Source: Paramyrothecium sp. XJ0827 (lineage: Eukaryota > Ascomycota > Sordariomycetes > Hypocreales > Stachybotryaceae). Taken from it: DNA of 64,000 nucleotides. The position numbers and the translations under genes are program-made. Below the pieces are notes generated by a model. It was not told where the DNA came from, did no database searches, and saw only the letters and a program-made list of their open reading frames with translations. The stretch covers positions 558,001-622,000 of the forward strand of contig JAJFPB010000001.1 in assembly GCA_020881915.1 (NCBI GenBank), given 5' to 3'. Below are positions 1 to 12,574 of this stretch, one piece after another (position 1 is the stretch's first letter; each line of letters starts with the position of its first letter).

Positions 1-1307
1 GAAAGGTAGTTGGGGGTTCCAGTTCGGAGGCCGGTGATGCGGCCAGTCAGAGCCTGGGAGCGGAGGTAGGTGCAAAGGGCAGCGGGGGTGGAAGCACCGA
101 GACCCAAGAAGTAGGCACCGAGACCAGCAATGTGGGGAGAAGCCATGGAGGTACCAGAGATGGAGCGGGTGCCGCTGTTGATCCAGGTGGACAGGACGCT
201 GACACCGGGAGCGTGGATGTCGACACCAGCACCGAAGTTGGAGAAGCTGGCAACACGGTCGGAGCTGTCAGTGGCACCGACGGTGCAGGCACCGGCGTAG
301 GAAGCAGGGGAGACGTTGGCGGCGTTCTGGGCCTCGTTACCGGCGGCGACGGCAAGGAAGAGACCGGCGTTGACGATGTTGGCGGCGGCAGTGTTGATGG
401 AGCTGGAGAAGCCACCACCGAGAGACATGTTGACGACAGCACCGTTGGGGCAGCTGCGGGTGCGGCTATCGGTGGCAACCCAGTCCATGCCACCAACGAC
501 ACCGGCACTAAGGCAGTGGCTGTTAGAGAGATGCTCGTGGTGAGAGGAGCAGGCGGTTGAAAGACTTACGTGGTGCCGCTTCCGGAGGCGCTGAGGACCT
601 TGACGCCGATCAGGGTGGTCCTCTTGGCAACACCGTAGGTGGTGCTGCCAATGGTGCCAGCAACGTGGGTGCCGTGGCCGTTGTCATCGCCAGTGGTGGT
701 GCTGACAAAGTTGCGGCCGAAGACAGCACGTCCACCGAAGTTCTGCAAAGAGGCATGAGCGATGGTTCTCACAAAAGCAGGAGAGGTCAGTCGACTTACG
801 GGGTGGGTGGTCTGGATACCGGTGTCAATCACGTAGGAGCAAGTGCCGGCACCAGCAGTGTCGTCGTAGGTGTAGGTGGTTGAGCCGGTGTTGACGTTGG
901 AGAGACGGGCAAGACCCCAGGGAGCACCCGTCTGGGTGGCGAAAGCCTGGAACTCAGCATCCTGCTCAATGTACTCGACCTGTGATCACATCATGTTAAT
1001 ATGCTGACCCTTCTCGAAATGAGTAAGACGCTGCACTCACGTTGGGGTTGCTGCGCAGGGCCTCAACCTCCTTCTTGGTCAGGCTGGCGGCGAAACCACC
1101 GAAGTTCTCGTAGATGAGGTCGGCATCAGCGGCAATGTCGGAGACGAGAGCATCGACGGTGGTCTGGAACTCGCCCTCAGGGGCCTTGAGCTTGACAATG
1201 TAGTGGTCCTCGATGAGGGTGACGTCGCGGGGGACGTGGAGGGGAGCACGCTTCTGGGGAGCGGCGGCTGCCAGGGGCAGGAGAGCGAGGATGGTGGAAA
1301 CGCGCAT
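1..1307 (-). CDS. Secreted proteinase K-like subtilisin (S8A), 3' end cut by window edge
   Basis: Extracellular serine endopeptidase. Four exons read on the minus strand: 1307-1041, 979-800, 742-570 and 507 to beyond base 1; the introns have gtgagt or gtaagt donors and phases agree. The start is the ATG at 1307, followed by a signal peptide (MRVSTILALLPLAAAAPQKR). An I9 inhibitor propeptide follows, with HYIVKLK near residue 40. The catalytic triad is visible: Asp in YVIDTGIQTTHP, His in NGHGTHVAGT, Ser in SGTSMASPHIAG. About 375 residues lie in the window; proteinase K precursors are about 384, so probably only a few C-terminal residues are missing. A TATA-like box lies about 120 bp upstream. 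Family assignment is firm; substrate and role (nutrition, host or insect protein degradation) are inference. Confidence 0.95.
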
Positions 1308-1427
1308 TTTGAAGCGAGGATACAAGTGAAGCTGGGGACTGAGGACCGAGAGATGCTAAGCAGAGACCGTTGAAGATGCTGTGATCGTGCTGATGATGGG
1401 CTTGGAGAAGAGGGTGTGAAGCATCCC

Positions 1428-1435
1428 TTTATATA
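1428..1435 (-). promoter_or_regulatory. TATA box of the proteinase K-like gene
   Basis: The minus strand reads TATATAAA about 120 bp upstream of the start codon at 1307. This spacing fits a strongly expressed fungal secreted-protein gene with a short leader. It is assigned by motif and position only. Confidence 0.5.
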
Positions 1436-4400
1436 CTCGAGAAGCACACATCAGAGTCCATCGTGATATCTGCGAATAGCATCCTAGTGCTATCAAGGTT
1501 CTGCGCATACTTGGCGCGCTTCCCTCGTTTGACAAGTGACATCCGCAATGGAGTCACTCCTGATCAATCAGGTTTACGGCCCTGTCCAAGACGACGCTTA
1601 GAGACCCTCAGATGCAATAGCTGCTACATTGGACAGAGGACCAAGCAGGTTTCCCGGCGGTTGCAGGGCACGCGAGTTCCTGCTCGGACGCTGTGCTTTC
1701 AAGACCTTCTTCTTCTGGCGGCTTGGCCCTAGATAGCTCTGCTTGTACGGCGCCTTCAGCGTCAGGTAGTCGGTTAGGTCTGGATCATGAGGGGCCGCGG
1801 ATATGTCTGCCGAGCGACAGCCAGACGTAGCACGAGTGTGGAGTGTGTAAGCCAGAAAATCTGAAGATACCCGGCCTGCGCGTGGAAAGAAACATGTGTA
1901 AGCTGCTCCAGAACCGACCAATGCCTTGCAGCAGCGCCGAGGCCCCTCCACACCATATGCCACCCTTCCAGCTCAGCCTAATCCAGTACCAATCTGCAAC
2001 ACAGCGACGAGACCTGCCTGACAGGGAAATGTAACCTAGCAGCAGGATAGGTTAGCCGTCAGATGGTTGACAGCATGTACAACCTGCCCTTTTCGCCAGC
2101 AGAGTTGCATGCAGTGTCTCACTGACAAGGAAACAATATCTGGGGTCAACATGGGCTTGAAGAAGAGGGTGTCCAAAGTGCAGGCGAAACGGCTTAGGCG
2201 ACACAGCGTAGGCACAGAAACCGGAAGGTAGCTTCACTTCTTGTGATGTAGGATTGCGTAGTGACTATGGCAGATGTCCATCATGTACAGAGTACGGTAG
2301 GCGGGAAATCAGACCACGATTTTCACATGGTAATGTTAAAATTAACGGACAATCTGCAGAGCATCTTGCCCACTCTCTGAGCCCTGCCGAATGCTCAGCA
2401 AGCCAAGAATCACATCATTGCGTTAATTCGCGCCATTTGTTCGCAGATCCCAATCAGGCGGCGAGTGACAATGCCGCAGGACCAAGAGCGTCCAGTCAGA
2501 CGCGACGAGACTCTGCCAAGAGGGACTGGCCCGGGACTCTAAATCAGCAGCGCCGGGGGCCCTGCAGGGGTCGAGTGAGCCTAATATGACATCTGATTGA
2601 CCCCGCTTATCAGATGCCTGGCATCAGTGAGAAGCACATCAACCTTCCTGATTCGAATCTGCATCCGCCGATCCTGGCGGTTCCTCCAGGCCCCCAAACG
2701 GCCAAGGCCACAGTCAAGGCAGATAAGCCGGTGGGGGGAGGAGGGCGAGAACAAAGCTACCCCATCGGCTCGTCGCTGCAGCATGATATCAGTGGACTCC
2801 TGCGGTGGGTCATTTCCGGCAGTCAACAGCTGGGAGTGGCCATCTTGGCGTTGGTTAGTTTGGGGGCAGACGGCGTCGGCACCGGTTCCGCAAGGGCTTG
2901 CTGCCGCTTCGGCTCAAGGCAAGCAACGGAGATTAGCGTAAGCTTAACTAGAGGGACGAATTCAGGCCTTCCCCAGATCGTTCAAAGCTGCTAGTCAATT
3001 ACTGGAGTAGTGGTAGGTCTGGTGCAAGCCGCAACCAGGCCTACACTTGTCCACCTACTTGCGCTGATCTACAAGATCACGGGCTAATTTGCTCAATTTA
3101 TTGCCGAGAGATTGCAGATCCCGAAGATGGCGTCGAGGCTGCCAAGAAAACACGTTGTATTCGCAAAAGGAAAAAAGAAGAAGACTGCAGCAGTCCCATC
3201 ATTCTATGGGCGTGGTACCATAAGCAGGCAGCATGTCACTTGGCTTATCGACTGCTGCGGAGCTGCCCTCGGCTGGCCTTGGCGATTGCCACACGACTAC
3301 CGATCATCAGGGTTCCTGGTAGAAGACCTGCTGGGGGCTACTGTGGCTGGCCAATCCGCGTCGATGACTCCATATCATGCGGGAGTATTCCTCAAAACGG
3401 GGTACGGCACGCGTTTACTCTCAAACAACCGCCCAAAGCCAACTTCCTATTCTGGCAGCACGGTGGGTAACATTGAACCCTGGGACGCGCAGGCCCTCCA
3501 CCGTGGAGAGGCTACGTCGGCAACAAAATGGCAGCTATCGCAGCCGATTGATGGGACAAGAGGTCACAGCGTAGAAAGTTGCAGGGACGATTTTATGCCC
3601 CGAGTCATACATCCCTGCATCATGGAAGGTCTTGGCGAGATAGAAGGATTGCCGTCGGGCAGGCTTTGAAAGGGGGGCCTGGCGCGCATCAGTTGGGGAG
3701 GCGGGCAAATCCATGTTGAGATGAGTAGATCATGTCCAAGTAAGCTGCTGGTGGTCAAGTGAGACTACATACGAGATAAGGGAGAAATATCAGTGGAGAG
3801 AAGACATGATTTCGTTTTGCTGACAGCGGTTTCGAACATCAATTTACCACGTTCAAAATCAATGTAGAGCTTTTGATAACTTATTTGGACCCCAATAGAG
3901 CTCAATCCTCCAGGTCAAAGGCTGATGATGTTAGAGGACTGTTTTGCTGTTCTCGTGTTTGTACCTTGTCACTGGTTTCGAGGTCATTTAGGCGAGCGAG
4001 CTGATTTGTTGAATATTCATATACTGCTTGTGTCAATATCTTGGCTGTCATTTCCTGCTGATCCGGGTATTTTCTTAAGGGTGTGCTAACCGATCAGCCG
4101 GTAAAGCTCGATCTGCTTGATCTTCGATCCCACGATCGCCAACACTAGGGCTACTGTGCTTGGAAATGGCGATCATAATCAGGGGCATCGGCAGTTGCCT
4201 TGTTAATAACAAGGATCATTAGCCTTGACATCAGACATCATTCTGAATGTAGCCACTCTAGCCATACGCGACCTTTCCAACTGTGTACGGGCTTTTTATC
4301 CCAGAAAAGGGCTTACACTGATGTTCCCCGTACCACCACAAAAAAAAAAAAGCTCTAGATCATCCTACATCGCGCACGGCTATCAGAGGCAAGGGAGAGG

Positions 4401-4517
4401 AGCTGAACAAACGGATCCAAATTTCTTTGCCTTTCAGGAACTTGTTTTGAGAAAGGATGCCCTTCTCTATCACATTGGCTTGCTAACCAAAAGACCATGG
4501 CAGCAAAGTGATTGAAC
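1436..4517. other. Intergenic, 3.1 kb, no supported gene
   Basis: Only short open frames are present, none with a recognisable domain or a convincing exon chain. The longest, about 185 codons near 3112-3669, lacks family motifs. There is a poly-A run at about 4340-4351. It probably holds the protease promoter and the 3' flank of the permease gene; I see nothing else. Confidence 0.5.
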
Positions 4518-6262
4518 TCACAATTGGTACCTGAACGACTTGTTTTCACGATCCGTCAAGTCCAACAGTCCATGTAAGTCGCTTGGTGGACCATATTGTG
4601 CCTCCCGCTTCTTGTTTTCTCTGTGTAACAAGACCCGAAGGCCCTCTGCGCATACGAGGCAGATGATGAAACATATCATGATGCCGATGAAACTTTGGTC
4701 GTACCGAGGCGCATAGGAACTGTAGTTTTGCCGTTATATGATTAGCCCAAATATTACAACGACTGGAAAATTCCGTGGGGAGAAAACGAAGGGTCAAACC
4801 CACGCATCAAAAAGCAGCGGCCCAATGATGTTGCCAATAGAGTAAGCGACAAATGTGGCTGCAGCATAGACTACTTTCTTCGTATATCCAGCAACATTGG
4901 AGGTGCCCAGGCCGATGCATTGAATCCAGGCGGACGAGAAGAAGTCGATGAGGTAGAATCCGATGATTCGGCCAGCGCGACTGGAGGATGGAAGCTGCAG
5001 ACTTTTTGGATGAATTATTAGGTCAACGTTTGGTTTTGACTGGCACAAGTGAGGTTATTGGTTCTTCCAAAGACTCACAGCAAAAGACATCCCAGTATTA
5101 CAGGGAGGCAGGCGATAGCTACGATGTGCAAACGAGCGTTGGGCAGATGTCGACCGAGGTAGCCGGATCCCAGTACGCAAATGAATGCCATAGCGCCAAT
5201 CGGTAAGTTCAACAGCAACGACTTGTAGACGTCAAACCCCATTCCGTTGAATATGATGGGGCCAAACACGCCGATAGCGCCCGATCCAGTACAGGAAACA
5301 ATGGAGAGCAGACAAATGCCCCAAAGACGATAGTCTTTCAGAGCTTCAATGACTTGGTACGTTTTGAATGTCTTGTTCTCAGATCCCGCATTATTCCCAC
5401 GAACGCGTTCCATGAGCATGACGCGCTCTTCCTCGGTAAACCCTGTAGAGTGTTGCGGCGTGTCCGGGAAAAGCCACCAGAGCGCAACCGCCCAACACAC
5501 CGTCACGCCACCAGCGAGGAAGTACATGTACTGCCACGGGTGCAGGCTGCCTCCGGTGATATGTCCCAGGCCATAATTGATCAACGGTGATACGAGCAGT
5601 GAGCCGCCGCTGAAGGAGTACCACAAAGCAGACCGGGAGACTTGCTCCGCATGCGTGTACCACAGGCCGACGATCAGCATGAAGATTGGCGAGACGCCGG
5701 ATTCAACGAGGCCAAGAATGAACCTGTTCGCTAGGAAATCTCCGTAGTTCCTACATGCAGGTGTTGTCAAGACCACAATGGACCACAGAAACGTGATGGA
5801 CGTGATGACCAAACGTGTTGAGCACTTCTGGGCCAGCAGCGACAGGGGATAGGTTCCGGCTATGTAGCCGAAGTAGAATATGAGAGATGCCCATGAGTAC
5901 TTGAGGCCATCTTCTAATCCTAGGTCTTTCCGAAGGCCGAATATGGCAGCTTGACTAAGAAGAGCTTTGTCGTAAAACTGCAGGGCGTAGGTGAAGCACA
6001 ACTGTAGCGATAACAGTTAGCAACAGTCGACGCCAATGATGAATACAGAGCCTCTAGAAATTGAGAGGGGAGGGTCAATAAAAGGGGTTCCTATTTTACT
6101 CACAACTGGCATCACACGTCGATCTATACGCCTCACGAGCATTCGATTCGTTTCCTCGTCAATGACAACTCGGCTCTGGTCATGGTCGGACCCAGTCGCC
6201 GAAGCCTTGGCGGCAGGGGTGGGTGCCCCCCTCGTCGGGAGTTTCTCGAGGATCGCTGTCAT
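4518..6262 (-). CDS. MFS permease, anion:cation symporter (allantoate permease/Dal5-like) family
   Basis: Plasma-membrane proton-coupled uptake of an organic anion or vitamin-like acid is the usual role of this family. Four exons on the minus strand (6262-6104, 6001-5079, 5001-4804, 4719-4518) give 493 aa, the usual length. The MFS motif-rich stretch NRFILGLVESGVSPIFMLIV, the entry segment FTYALQFYDKALLSQAA and twelve expected membrane segments are visible, with a hydrophilic loop at GFTEEERVMLMERV. The intron 5078-5002 needs an AAG acceptor to keep phase, so that boundary is the least certain. It is transcribed divergently from the D-lactate dehydrogenase gene across 476 bp. The substrate cannot be read from the sequence. 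Confidence 0.9.
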
Positions 6263-6738
6263 GACTGCAAAATAATACTTCTTCCCCGGTTCGATCTCTT
6301 GGAAAGACGCGATTGCGACACGATAGAGTGCGAATATTGATGATTTGGGTGAGGAGCGGAAATTGGGGGGAATGAGACCTCACCTCCGTCAATGCTCAGG
6401 GCCCAGCGAGCGGCAAGTTGAGCCTTCAATTGAGGCATTGTGAAAGTAATGCTAGAACGAGCTACTGCACTCATGAAATTGACAGTCTTAGACTTACCTC
6501 AGTGTAGCGAAACCGGATCATTTCTGTTTAGCAAAGTCGCCCGGCATGGAGAGGCATTGAGACAAGGGATCTACAGCCACCCAATGACATTTTCTGTTTT
6601 GTTACGTCAGCTTGTCAGACACACTACGGGCGCTATTCATTCAACTGCCCTTTGCAAGATTGGATCTCCCTTGCATTCAGCGTTGTCACTGCACTGTTCC
6701 TCGAGGTCTTGGATCAACGGACCTGATTTGTCGCCATC
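6263..6738. promoter_or_regulatory. Shared divergent promoter region, permease and D-lactate dehydrogenase
   Basis: A 476-bp gap separates the two divergent start codons at 6262 (-) and 6739 (+). No coding potential or clear TATA box was seen. The arrangement allows common control, which is inference. Confidence 0.45.
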
Positions 6739-8812
6739 ATGCGCACATCCGCTCGCCCACTCGTGTTTCGCAGTGTGCGCTGTGGCTCTATGTTGGGATC
6801 TCCGTTGAGGCCACCGGCTTCGTCATTCCCCCGCCACGCGTCTCATGCTGCCAATCACGGTCAATCTCGACGGGCCAAAGCCACCTACACCGGTCTAGGT
6901 GCAGTTGCTGGTGCAGTCCTTGGATCAGCTGCCGTGAGCATTTGGTTGGGCCGTACGGACCAGTTTCAGCCGCAGTTTCTGAAACCACGACAAAGCCATC
7001 GGCAATATGCCAATGAGTCGGAAACGTTGAAGGCAAGCGCCAGGCGCCAAGAAATCCAATGTGATAAATGAGGACAACTGTATGTTAACGATGCGTTTCA
7101 GGGTATAGAAGAAATTCGTAAACAGCTTGGGACCGATGCTGTGAGCGTTGACAATGATGATTTAGAAGAGCACGGGTTTTCTGAATGGTCAACTTCCAAC
7201 ACAAGTGCGAGGCCGAGGGCGGTCGTCCGCCCAGCTAGCACGGGTGAAGTGTCTGCTGTTGCAAAGATTTGCTCCAACTTCAAAATTCCCATAGTGCCGT
7301 ATGGAGCAGGCTCCAGTGTCGAAGGCAACTTTGCATCGCCTCATTCAGGCATATGCATTGACCTCTCCCGAATGAATGCGATCGTCGCCTTTCACCCCGA
7401 CGACCTAGACGTGGTGGTTGAAGCTGGAGTCAATTGGACGAACTTGAACGAGGAGATCCAAGACAGCGGCTTATTCCTGCCGCTTGACCCAAGTCCGACA
7501 GCACAGATAGGTGGCATGATCGCCACAAACTGCAGCGGCACCAACGCCATGAGATATGGCACCATGAAAGACTACGTGTTGAACCTGACGGTAGTCTTGG
7601 CGGACGGCACAGTGATAAAAACAAGACATCGGCCCCGGAAAACCTCGGCCGGCTACAACCTGAATGCGCTGTTTACAGGATCCGAGGGCACACTGGGAAT
7701 CATCACCGAAGCGACGCTCAAACTGGCGATTCTTCCACCCGAGCAGAGCGTCGCAACCGCCACCTTCGCGTCAGTCAAACATGCTGCCGATGCAGCTTCA
7801 AGAATGATTCGAAAAGGCATCAACCTGGCCGCCCTGGAACTGATGGACGATGTACAGATGAAGGTTATCAATGACAGTGGCGGAGCTGGCGGAAGGACGT
7901 GGGAAGAGTTGCCAACACTGTTCATCAAGTAAGTCACACGAGGTTTTTGAGCCAGCAATCCTCAGGAGAGAAGACAAGGCCAATAATCGTGCACTAGGTT
8001 TTCGGGAACAAATCAAGTCATCGACGACAGCGTCCGCGCGGCCAAAGAAGTGGCCCACTCATTAGGTTGCCAATCATTCGTCTCGGCGAAATCGAAGGAG
8101 GATATGACCTCTCTGTGGTCTGCCAGAAAGCAAGCACTATGGGCATGTCTCGCCGCTCGCCCAGAGGGAACCCAGATCTGGTCTACGGACGTTGCTGTGC
8201 CTATCTCACGGCTAGCCGACATCATGGGTCAGTAACTCAGCGCTTCGCAGGCTTCGAGTAGTCAAGGGTTTCAGGCTAATAAAGTTGGTAGACGAGAGCA
8301 AAGAAAGCTCGGCAAAGCTTGGGCTGTTCTCAAGTGTCCTTGGTCATGTTGGTGATGGCAATTTTCACCAGATGATCATGTACAACCCCGACAAGCCGGA
8401 CGAAGCGGCTGCTGTGAAGAAATGCGTCAACGATATGACCCGTTTGGCATTGACGATGGAAGGTACCGTATCGGTAAGTTCTTTTGCTATGACTCGATAC
8501 TCAGATTCGAGTCAACACTGGTTATATGCTAAAGTCCCTTTTCCATAGGGTGAGCATGGCATTGGACTCGGTAAAAAGGTACGATAGCACCAACCTCTCA
8601 TCTGCGCACTTACCAACACATTTTTTTCAGCACTGCCTTCTGGAGGAGCTGGGCCCTTCTACCATTGGAGTCATGAAGTCGGTAAAGAAAAGTGTTGATC
8701 CGCTGTAAGTTCAATTTGATCTTGAAGTGCAATTTCATGCTGCGCAGACCTTGGCTGACCTTGGCTGGCTTGGAGATGGTTGATGAACCCCGGCAAGGTG
8801 TTTGACGAGTAA
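6739..8812 (+). CDS. D-lactate dehydrogenase (cytochrome), mitochondrial FAD enzyme
   Basis: Oxidises D-lactate to pyruvate and passes electrons to cytochrome c (EC 1.1.2.4, Dld1-type). Seven exons (6739-7032, 7102-7928, 7998-8227, 8292-8473, 8549-8578, 8631-8704, 8776-8812) give 557 aa; yeast Dld1 is similar in size. The N-terminus is Arg/Ser-rich like a mitochondrial presequence and is followed by a hydrophobic segment (GLGAVAGAVLGSAAVSIWLG). FAD/PCMH motifs are VPYGAGSSVEGNF and GGMIATNCSGTNAMRYG, then GSEGTLGIITEATLKL. The C-terminal oxidase domain has LGHVGDGNFHQMIM, GEHGIGLGKK and WLMNPGKVFDE. The first intron uses a GC donor (aag|gcaagc) to stay in phase, and exon 5 is only 30 nt. Divergent from an organic-anion permease, which may supply substrate. 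Confidence 0.93.
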
Positions 8813-9707
8813 ATTATAGCGGGAACACCACAGGAATCAGACACGCACAGAAATGTGTGCTTACATGAGGCGATGCCACTTTTGCTAAGGCTCGTACTGG
8901 CTGCTCTCTCTTGGTTCCTACGGCTAAGACGGGCCCCAAGTGCTCCGAGTCCGGTACCAGCAGGACATACCATAAAAGAACATGATCTCCGTGATCTGCT
9001 GATAAATTGCACCGCAGAAAATCTTCACCCGTGCTTTTACTTGTACTTGAGTTTCTATGCTTTCGTTCTTGAGCTTGTAGATAATTTCAATTCGGCCACT
9101 ATACATACATTGAAGCCATAGGATCAATTTTTAATTAGTCGCGCAAGGGAAACTCAGCCAAGAGCTAGTTTACCACCTCGTCAACAAACGCCTTAGGAAA
9201 AGCGGGCATCAAAGAAAGGCTCAATAGTCGTAGAGATTCCATTGTGTGATAAAGAATCCAGAGATATGCACGGGTTAAACTTCGTTGTCTCGTTTTTAAA
9301 TTCCATCCATCAAACATTGGAAGCCCCGTCTCTGGAGCGGAGTAATCTTTCTGATTGATTCAGGGATAAACATCTACTCAAGGCAATCTAAAGGTACAGA
9401 ACCATTGCCTGTTACAGACCTCAATAGCACATTCGCAGTTTACAAGACGAACCCGTGGGAAGGTCATGCAAGGATAAGTCTCCGAAATGTGGATGGCCAC
9501 GTGCATTACAGAGCCGAGTTCGTGCACCCACCCTGACAACGGGGGTTTGACACGGTTTTGCTCCGCACACAAATGCCATACCCCTCAGATAAGTGTTGCC
9601 TGGGTTGGGTCAGCTCTGTGAGAGCCTCGTTTGCCAAGCGCTTCAGTCAATATTGATGGCAGAGCTCTCTACTTCAAATTCAAGCTGTTGTGCTTGAATG
9701 CCAAAAA
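8813..9707. other. Intergenic, about 0.9 kb
   Basis: 3' flank of the D-lactate dehydrogenase gene and 5' flank of the HET gene. The open frame of the HET gene extends a little upstream of 9708 to a stop at 9654-9656, so a further 5' exon ending near 9657 is possible. No other feature seen. Confidence 0.45.
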
Positions 9708-12236
9708 ATGCGGGATCAATCGTTACCGCAGAGCTGGTTACATTGTTCGGCCAGCTATGGTGCCCACGTCATCACAACGCAGCACTGCCCAGAGCAGCCT
9801 TACGTCTCGTTGTGTCTTAACGATAAGATTTCTCACCGCGAAGGTTTTGCACCTGAGCTCACCGTTCGTCGGGTGACCTTCACCATTGTTTCTCATGATC
9901 AGGGGTATGGTGACTGCAACGAGCTTGACCCCTACGCGGGATCCCAGACATGGGTATGGCTTGGCCCAGTTCTCCCATGAGTATGCATAGGATTTACTGT
10001 TGACATAAATCCCGCTTCCTAGTTCGAAGCCCGTGTATTGACGCCGTATGGCCGCGAGAGAACTCTGCCACGTCGTCGGATTCAATACAACCGGGCCGCC
10101 AACTTTGACTTCGCCACTCACGTAATTACCTGGGACTGGTTGGACGACGCCAGTACCAGGCATTGGCTTGACTCGATACAGCGATGCGATACTATTCAGA
10201 TCATTCACAGAGCGCATTACCCCCAGCACGTCAATTTCGTAAAGGAGGCGACCATCGACCTATGGTTGGAGGTAAAACAAGGACCACCAGATGCAATAAT
10301 CTCCAATGCGGCTGACCAGAACCTCGACGTTCTCTACCGCCCTCTTGACGCGAGCAAGAACGAAATTCGTCTCATCGAATTGCAACCTGCCGGGAAGGAT
10401 GACGAGGTCGTGTCTCTTCACTTGAGACACACAAGCCTGGCCAACAGTGATGGGAACGTCAATTCTTTCGAAGCGCTATCATACTGCTGGAACTCAGTTG
10501 AGAATGAACCCCAAACCTTGGAATGTATGTTTTCGGACCTTGCGAGCCTTGAATCGCCGCCAAACGCGAGCATCATTCAGATCCAGGTCACTCGAAATTT
10601 ACTGCTCGCGTTGAAGCATCTCAGGTACACGGACCGCCCGAGAGTACTTTGGGTTGACCAAATTTGCATTAATCAAGCCGATACCATCGAGCGCGCTGCC
10701 CAAGTATCCATAATGGGCGAGATATACGCTTTAGCTGATGCAGTCTGTGTTTGGCTCGGAAATGACGCGAAGGCTCAGGAAGGGTGTCGGCTCATTCAGG
10801 GAATACATGATCACTATCAAGCAACGGCAGCGAGCATTGCAAAGCCCATCAATGCACCTAAAACCGAACTGGAATTTCCAAAGTCACAACTAACACACTC
10901 CAAGCTCATCGATCCCGCGACAGGGTACATTACGACACATCATGATGAGGTCTTCCAACTCCCCTGGTTTGAAAGGGTCTGGGTTTTGCAAGAGGTGTGG
11001 AATGCTTCCAAAGTACAAGTGTTCTGCGGTGATGCACAAATATCTTGGGGCGAGCTCATGCAAGCAAACCATTGCTTCAAGAACTATGGAGTTAGCACAC
11101 CCATGGTCATGTCGAAGCTCTGGACTGCGCTTTTCAAGACCTCGAGAGCTTCAGGATCTGTCTCCTGCACCGCCCAGAGAGACAGAATGGACATCCTGAA
11201 AGTGGTTATTTCCGGCCACGACATGAGAGCGACTGACCCCAGGGACAAGATTTTTGCCCTGTTGCCCTTCGGCAGGGAGACACATAACCTTGCTGGTCTA
11301 CCATCCTTGATCAGACCCAACTACAACAAGGATACAATCGAAGTATACTCAGACTTTACAAGGTGGTGGATCTTACGCCACCAATCCTTGAAGATATTGT
11401 CTTCCGTACACACCCTCAAGGGAAGAACGTGGGTGAATTTGACACAACCTTACACAGTAGAGAGTGTCAATTATGTTGATTTAAAGCAGCGGCCATCCTG
11501 GATCTTCTGGCATCAAGGCTCTAGTGAAGCCTTTCATGGCACCCTAGCATTAAACGACGCATGCGATTATGAGGCATCACGTGGTAAAATTATCGACGAG
11601 CACCTCATCAATTCGGTAGCGATCGACCGTCCTCGCTGCCTAGCGCTACGGGGCACCAAGATAGGCCTTGTACAAGAACTAGCACATTATCCTGTGTATG
11701 GCAATCCACCGCTTGCCTCAGACATTCAGAGAGCTTTCCTTCGCGTGTTTGATCCTGCTGGTATTTTTGGTACATGGAACTCCTTCAAGATCCGACGAAG
11801 TATGAATGAAGAAATGGACATTGAAATGGCTGCGGGCAAGCTCGACGAGTGGAGGAACCATTACCTCGCGCACTGGGACATGCAAGAACCCCCTTGGTTC
11901 ATCAACAGCAAAGACAATGAACAAGATGGGAAACCGATGCCTACATCTCTTCCTTGTTTTGGACGCTGCATGTTCAAGACTGTGGACGGACTCGCCGGCT
12001 TGTGTCCCTCTGGAGCGAGGGCGGGCGACTTGATCGTCATCTTGTGGGGTGGTAGAGTGCCATACGTGTTGCGCCCTAAGGAGCAAGAGTCTGCACCGAA
12101 AATGGAGCATTTGGGAACTTTGAGCTATGATGAGTATTATCTGGTGGGTGAATGCTTTGTTGAAGGGCAAATGCGTGGGGAGATGTTATCTTCTAGTGAC
12201 GCAGTGATCACCGAAGAAGTGTTTTTACTTGTTTGA
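9708..12236 (+). CDS. HET-domain protein with an extra N-terminal fungal domain
   Basis: Candidate heterokaryon-incompatibility or cell-death protein. The long second exon has no in-frame ATG before the HET domain, so it cannot start alone. A first exon (9708-9953) joined across a 69-nt intron to 10023-12236 restores a continuous motif, TVRRVTFTIVSHDQG then QTW|FEARVL. This first domain (about residues 50-160) ends near CDTIQIIHRAHYPQHVNFVK and resembles a module I recall from fungal HET and ankyrin proteins. The HET domain runs from about residue 231 (FEALSYCW), through VLWVDQICINQ, to FERVWVLQEVW near residue 400. About 819 aa. The start at 9708 is the first in-frame ATG and could be too short. 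Convergent with the homogentisate dioxygenase gene. Confidence 0.82.
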
Positions 12237-12574
12237 GCGGTCCGCATAGTTTTGTTCTGATGCCAATTTGCAAAGGTTGAATTCATTTTCTCCTCATCGA
12301 ATGCCAAATCATTTCCTGGGGATCTATATTTGCTTCGGCATTGAGACGTATCCGTATGAAAGATCCAGTGATTCTCAAATCTAGGGCTTACCCCTTCCCG
12401 CCTGGTTTCGTGATAGGCGCAAGTCTACGAAGTTACCGATGCGTGATATTTTAATGCGCTGCTTTGCTCTCTGTGTTCTAGTTCCTCCCAGTATCCACAG
12501 CAAAATCATTTCAACATGATAAAATTGGTTCAGCGGAGAGTTTAATGAGGAATAACACAAACATGTATTTGTAT
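12237..12574. other. Convergent 3' intergenic region
   Basis: About 340 bp between the stop codons of the HET gene and the homogentisate dioxygenase gene. AT-rich, as expected for two 3' UTRs; no gene seen. Confidence 0.5.

Noticed and set aside
47..883. Open frames on either strand over the first protease exons (for example 132-560 and 557-883 plus)
   Set aside because: They are shadows of the proteinase K-like gene; GC-rich third positions keep other frames open.
3112..3669. Open frame of about 185 codons, plus strand
   Set aside because: Starts with a non-ATG codon, has no family motif or coding-like composition, and stands alone in a gene-free stretch.
9738..10229. Open frame of 163 codons on the minus strand
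   Set aside because: Lies antisense to the first exon and intron of the HET gene, whose plus-strand motifs are convincing.
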